64,000 bases of DNA from Streptomyces sp. CB01635 (GTDB lineage Bacteria > Actinomycetota > Actinomycetes > Streptomycetales > Streptomycetaceae): NCBI RefSeq assembly GCF_002803065.1, contig NZ_NNBL01000001.1:900724-964723 (forward strand). The letters run 5' to 3'. Both the position numbers and the translations under genes were made by a program. This document shows, one piece after another, positions 61,824-64,000 of this stretch. Numbering within the stretch: position 1 is the first letter of the stretch; each line of letters starts with the position of its first letter. Below the pieces are notes generated by a model. It was given only the letters and a program-made list of their open reading frames with translations, searched no databases and was not told the DNA's origin.

Positions 61824-64000
61824 TCAGTCGCTCCCCGGCAACTCGTCGGCGTGGCTGAGATTCCGGTCGGCCTGCTCGAGCCGGAACCACTCCGGATGCT
61901 CGTTGACCCATTGGTTGAACTGTTCCTGGGTCATGCCCTTCTCCGCAGCCTCCAGGACGAGCCGACGAGCCTCCCGGCCGGTGACGTGGCCGTATACCGG
62001 TTTTCCCTCGATCGGCCTTTCCTTGAAATCGATGTACTTCCCGTTCACCATCTTGGTGGCATCCCTGATCTTCTTCCTGGTCGAAACCCACAGGCCCGGC
62101 CGGCCGAGTTTCAGGCTCGCGAAAACCTTCGCCTCCTGATCCTTCAGATCCTCCGCTTTCTTCCACTGCCCCGCGAGTGAGTCCTTTTCCTTGATTTCGG
62201 CCAGCGCTTCCTCGGCCGCATCCAATTCACGCTGTGCGACTGTGTGGGCATCACTGCCAGCGGGAGTGCCCTTCACCTTCTTGTTGAGCGCGATCACCTT
62301 CCTTACTGCTGTGAAATACTCATCCTTCGCTTCGGCCATCCGCGCCTGGGTATCCTCCATTTCCGCTGCCAGCTTGTCCAAATCCACACGCGCCTGCGCC
62401 TCCAGTGCGCGGCGCCGCGCACCCACCCTCCGCTTCTTCGTGAAAGATTGCTCTTCGGCGAGTGCCCGGCGTGCCTGGTTCTCGGGGCCAAATTTCTGGT
62501 TCCCTAGCTCGATCGACGATTTCAACTGGTCCGGATTCTTGGCGGATTCCACGCTTTTGACGGAGCCGTCTACGTCCTTGATGAAATTATCGACCCTCTT
62601 CGCCGCCTCTGGCGGGACATCCCGAAGTGCTTGGAGAGCGTTGCGCCGGAGTTGTTCCGCGACATTCGCCCCGTCCGGCGTCGCGGCCGCGAGCCGTTGG
62701 ATTCCCTTCGCCTGCTCGGGCGAAATATCGAGATCGGCGAGTTTGGGATCACCGTCGGCCAAGTGCTGTACAAACTCTTCCCCGGTCATGACCTCCACGT
62801 CTTTCGCGGCGGCCACCACGACCTTCGATTCCTCCGTGAGCGCCTCGGGAAGCCCTTGCCTGGACGCGCGGAGCTTGGTGAGCAGTTCCGACTTGATGCT
62901 CTGCCATGCCGGGCCTACGCCGCTCTTTTCCAGCAGGGAATTTTGCGCCGACCGCAACGCCGCCCCCACGTTCTGATAGCGGCCTGGCAGCGGGATACGA
63001 GCGACGAGCTTTGCGACCAGAGTGAGCGCCAGCATTGCGGCGGCAACCACGATCCGGGTCTGGGCCTCCGCTGCCTTGGCCGTATGGGACTTGAAGTCTT
63101 CGACGGTTTTCGCTTCCCCGGCGGCCTTGATGCGCAGCTCGGATTCGGCGGCCGAGCCGGCGATGGTCACCGCAGCCGTCGCGAGGCCGAACATAGTCAG
63201 TTCGAGGACGTTCACACCTGGGATGAACAGGAGGGCGACGAATGCTACGGAAGCGGCCGCTGCCACGTACTTGTTATAGGCGCCAGCTGCGCCCGCGATC
63301 CTGGCGTAGCCACTCTTGTTTCCGTCGGCCGCCTCTTGGACGTCTTCGACGATCTGCTTGGCCGTCTTGTCTACACGCACCATTCCCTCGGCCATGCCGA
63401 CCGCGGTTTCTCCTGGATGCGCCGCCATGTGTTCCAGTTGGATGTTACTTTGCTCCGCAGCGACTTCCCTGGCCAGCCCCTCTTTCTGAGCTGGGGTCAT
63501 TCCGGCCATTTTACTCTCGTCGAACCTACTCCACGTCTTGGATAGCTTCTGTTGAAGCGTCTCCTCCTTTCCTGATGCGTCAGTCTTCTTCTCGGAATTT
63601 TCCTGCGCTTTGATGTTGGACTTGAATTCGGTGTAGGCGTCGATCGATCGCTCGAATGTGTCCAGGTTCGTTGCGAGCCGCTTTGCAATTGGCTTGTAAA
63701 CTTGCCGGTCCTCCGGCTCCAGCCGATCGATCTTCGCTGCGATGCGCAATACCTGGTCAAGATTCTCCGGGTGGAGCTCCGCAGCCTCCTTGAGTAGAGC
63801 CTTGGTGGGTTCGGGCAGCGCTAGAAACTGTTCCTCCAGCCACCCCGTGTCCTTGGCCGGCACCGGGGGGCCAGGCTGGGACCCCTGGCTCGCGCCCGGC
63901 AGATGGGAGATGATCCGAAAGCCGATGATCGCCCCTGCGCTGTTGCGGATAGCCGGCGCATCAAGCACAGCAACGTGACCGGACGTCGATCCGGAGCCGC
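61824..64000 (-). CDS. Polymorphic toxin with C-terminal GH-E-like nuclease domain, 5' end missing
   Basis: The frame is open from the window edge to TGA 61824, giving at least 725 residues; the N-terminus is outside. The visible part has a helical segment (ENLDQVLRIAAKIDRLEPED), two hydrophobic stretches (near AAAASVAFVALLFIPGVNVL and RIVVAAAMLALTLVAKLVA), a long coiled-coil-prone charged region with many Glu/Lys/Ala, and a C-terminal domain reading YGHVTGREARRLVLEAAE, then QFNQWVNEHPEWFRLE and NLSHADE. That order matches the GH-E class of HNH-like nuclease toxins (GH plus conserved E). Its base composition is much lower in GC than its surroundings, indicating recent transfer. No immunity gene follows; the insertion sequence ends 10 bp after the stop. 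Confidence 0.75.
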   Translation of the reverse strand, partial: GSGSTSGHVAVLDAPAIRNSAGAIIGFRIISHLPGASQGSQPGPPVPAKDTGWLEEQFLALPEPTKALLKEAAELHPENLDQVLRIAAKIDRLEPEDRQVYKPIAKRLATNLDTFERSIDAYTEFKSNIKAQENSEKKTDASGKEETLQQKLSKTWSRFDESKMAGMTPAQKEGLAREVAAEQSNIQLEHMAAHPGETAVGMAEGMVRVDKTAKQIVEDVQEAADGNKSGYARIAGAAGAYNKYVAAAASVAFVALLFIPGVNVLELTMFGLATAAVTIAGSAAESELRIKAAGEAKTVEDFKSHTAKAAEAQTRIVVAAAMLALTLVAKLVARIPLPGRYQNVGAALRSAQNSLLEKSGVGPAWQSIKSELLTKLRASRQGLPEALTEESKVVVAAAKDVEVMTGEEFVQHLADGDPKLADLDISPEQAKGIQRLAAATPDGANVAEQLRRNALQALRDVPPEAAKRVDNFIKDVDGSVKSVESAKNPDQLKSSIELGNQKFGPENQARRALAEEQSFTKKRRVGARRRALEAQARVDLDKLAAEMEDTQARMAEAKDEYFTAVRKVIALNKKVKGTPAGSDAHTVAQRELDAAEEALAEIKEKDSLAGQWKKAEDLKDQEAKVFASLKLGRPGLWVSTRKKIRDATKMVNGKYIDFKERPIEGKPVYGHVTGREARRLVLEAAEKGMTQEQFNQWVNEHPEWFRLEQADRNLSHADELPGSD

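Overview
The window is high-GC actinobacterial DNA and almost certainly a Streptomyces chromosome. The evidence is strong third-position G+C bias, many GTG starts, 4-bp ATGA/GTGA gene overlaps, Tat/lipobox exported proteins, a complete conservon (cvnABCD), a hopanoid-linked isoprenoid block, a c-di-AMP riboswitch ahead of a LysM/M23 hydrolase, and rare in-frame TTA (bldA-type) leucine codons. Layout from left to right: 1-4723 is the 3' end of a hopanoid cluster (hpnH end, ispG, dxs, PLP aminotransferase). 4785-12850 holds regulators and housekeeping genes: an XRE-cupin regulator with a perfect 12-bp inverted repeat and a DUF6126 partner, a tyrosine phosphatase, the riboswitch-controlled peptidase, an SGNH hydrolase, a TetR/APC permease divergent pair, and an NTF2-like/MmyB-type divergent pair. 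12791-18931 (minus strand) is a four-gene operon with 4-bp overlaps at every junction: acyl-CoA dehydrogenase, TPP enzyme, amino-acid dehydrogenase, ADP-forming acyl-CoA synthetase. Its promoter carries nearly the same TetR-type operator (17/19 bases) as the TetR/APC permease intergenic region 9 kb away, suggesting one regulon for uptake and catabolism of an amino acid. 19325-21492 holds a metallo-beta-lactamase-fold hydrolase and a phosphotransferase. 21836-25381 is the conservon, with a TTA codon in cvnC. 25387-41442 is a polysaccharide/glycoprotein utilisation locus: DUF2264 protein, PL8 lyase, M60 peptidase, LacI regulator, hydroxyacid dehydrogenase, LplB/LplC-type ABC importer with lipoprotein, M1 peptidase and a beta-helix protein with a discoidin domain. 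Three related LacI-type sites (GTAA-N4-TTAC-like) lie at its three promoters. 41655-45038 holds tdh-kbl, a 149-bp MITE-like inverted-repeat element and a LysR regulator. 45060-53669 is a second LacI regulon: the repressor (two TTA codons), a nitrate/sulfonate/thiamine-precursor-type ABC importer, a Tat-exported sugar-isomerase-like protein and a giant exported ThuA/PQQ-dehydrogenase/PKD/CBM6 protein. Two identical GAAAGCGCTTTC operators sit in the same place relative to two matching promoters. 53758-57726 holds a degenerate tandem repeat, an MmcQ/YjbR protein, an MFS exporter and a split transketolase whose promoter looks MerR/SoxR-type and leaderless. The right end, 57877-64000, is a tRNA-Pro hotspot with horizontally acquired debris. 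It contains a degraded fragment resembling Wadjet JetD (TIGR02679), a methyltransferase cut by a 1.19-kb insertion sequence with 31-bp terminal inverted repeats, and, 10 bp beyond the element, the 3' end of a large polymorphic toxin with a C-terminal GH-E-like nuclease domain and no visible immunity gene. Calls rest on reading the sequence and on remembered family features; no database search was run.
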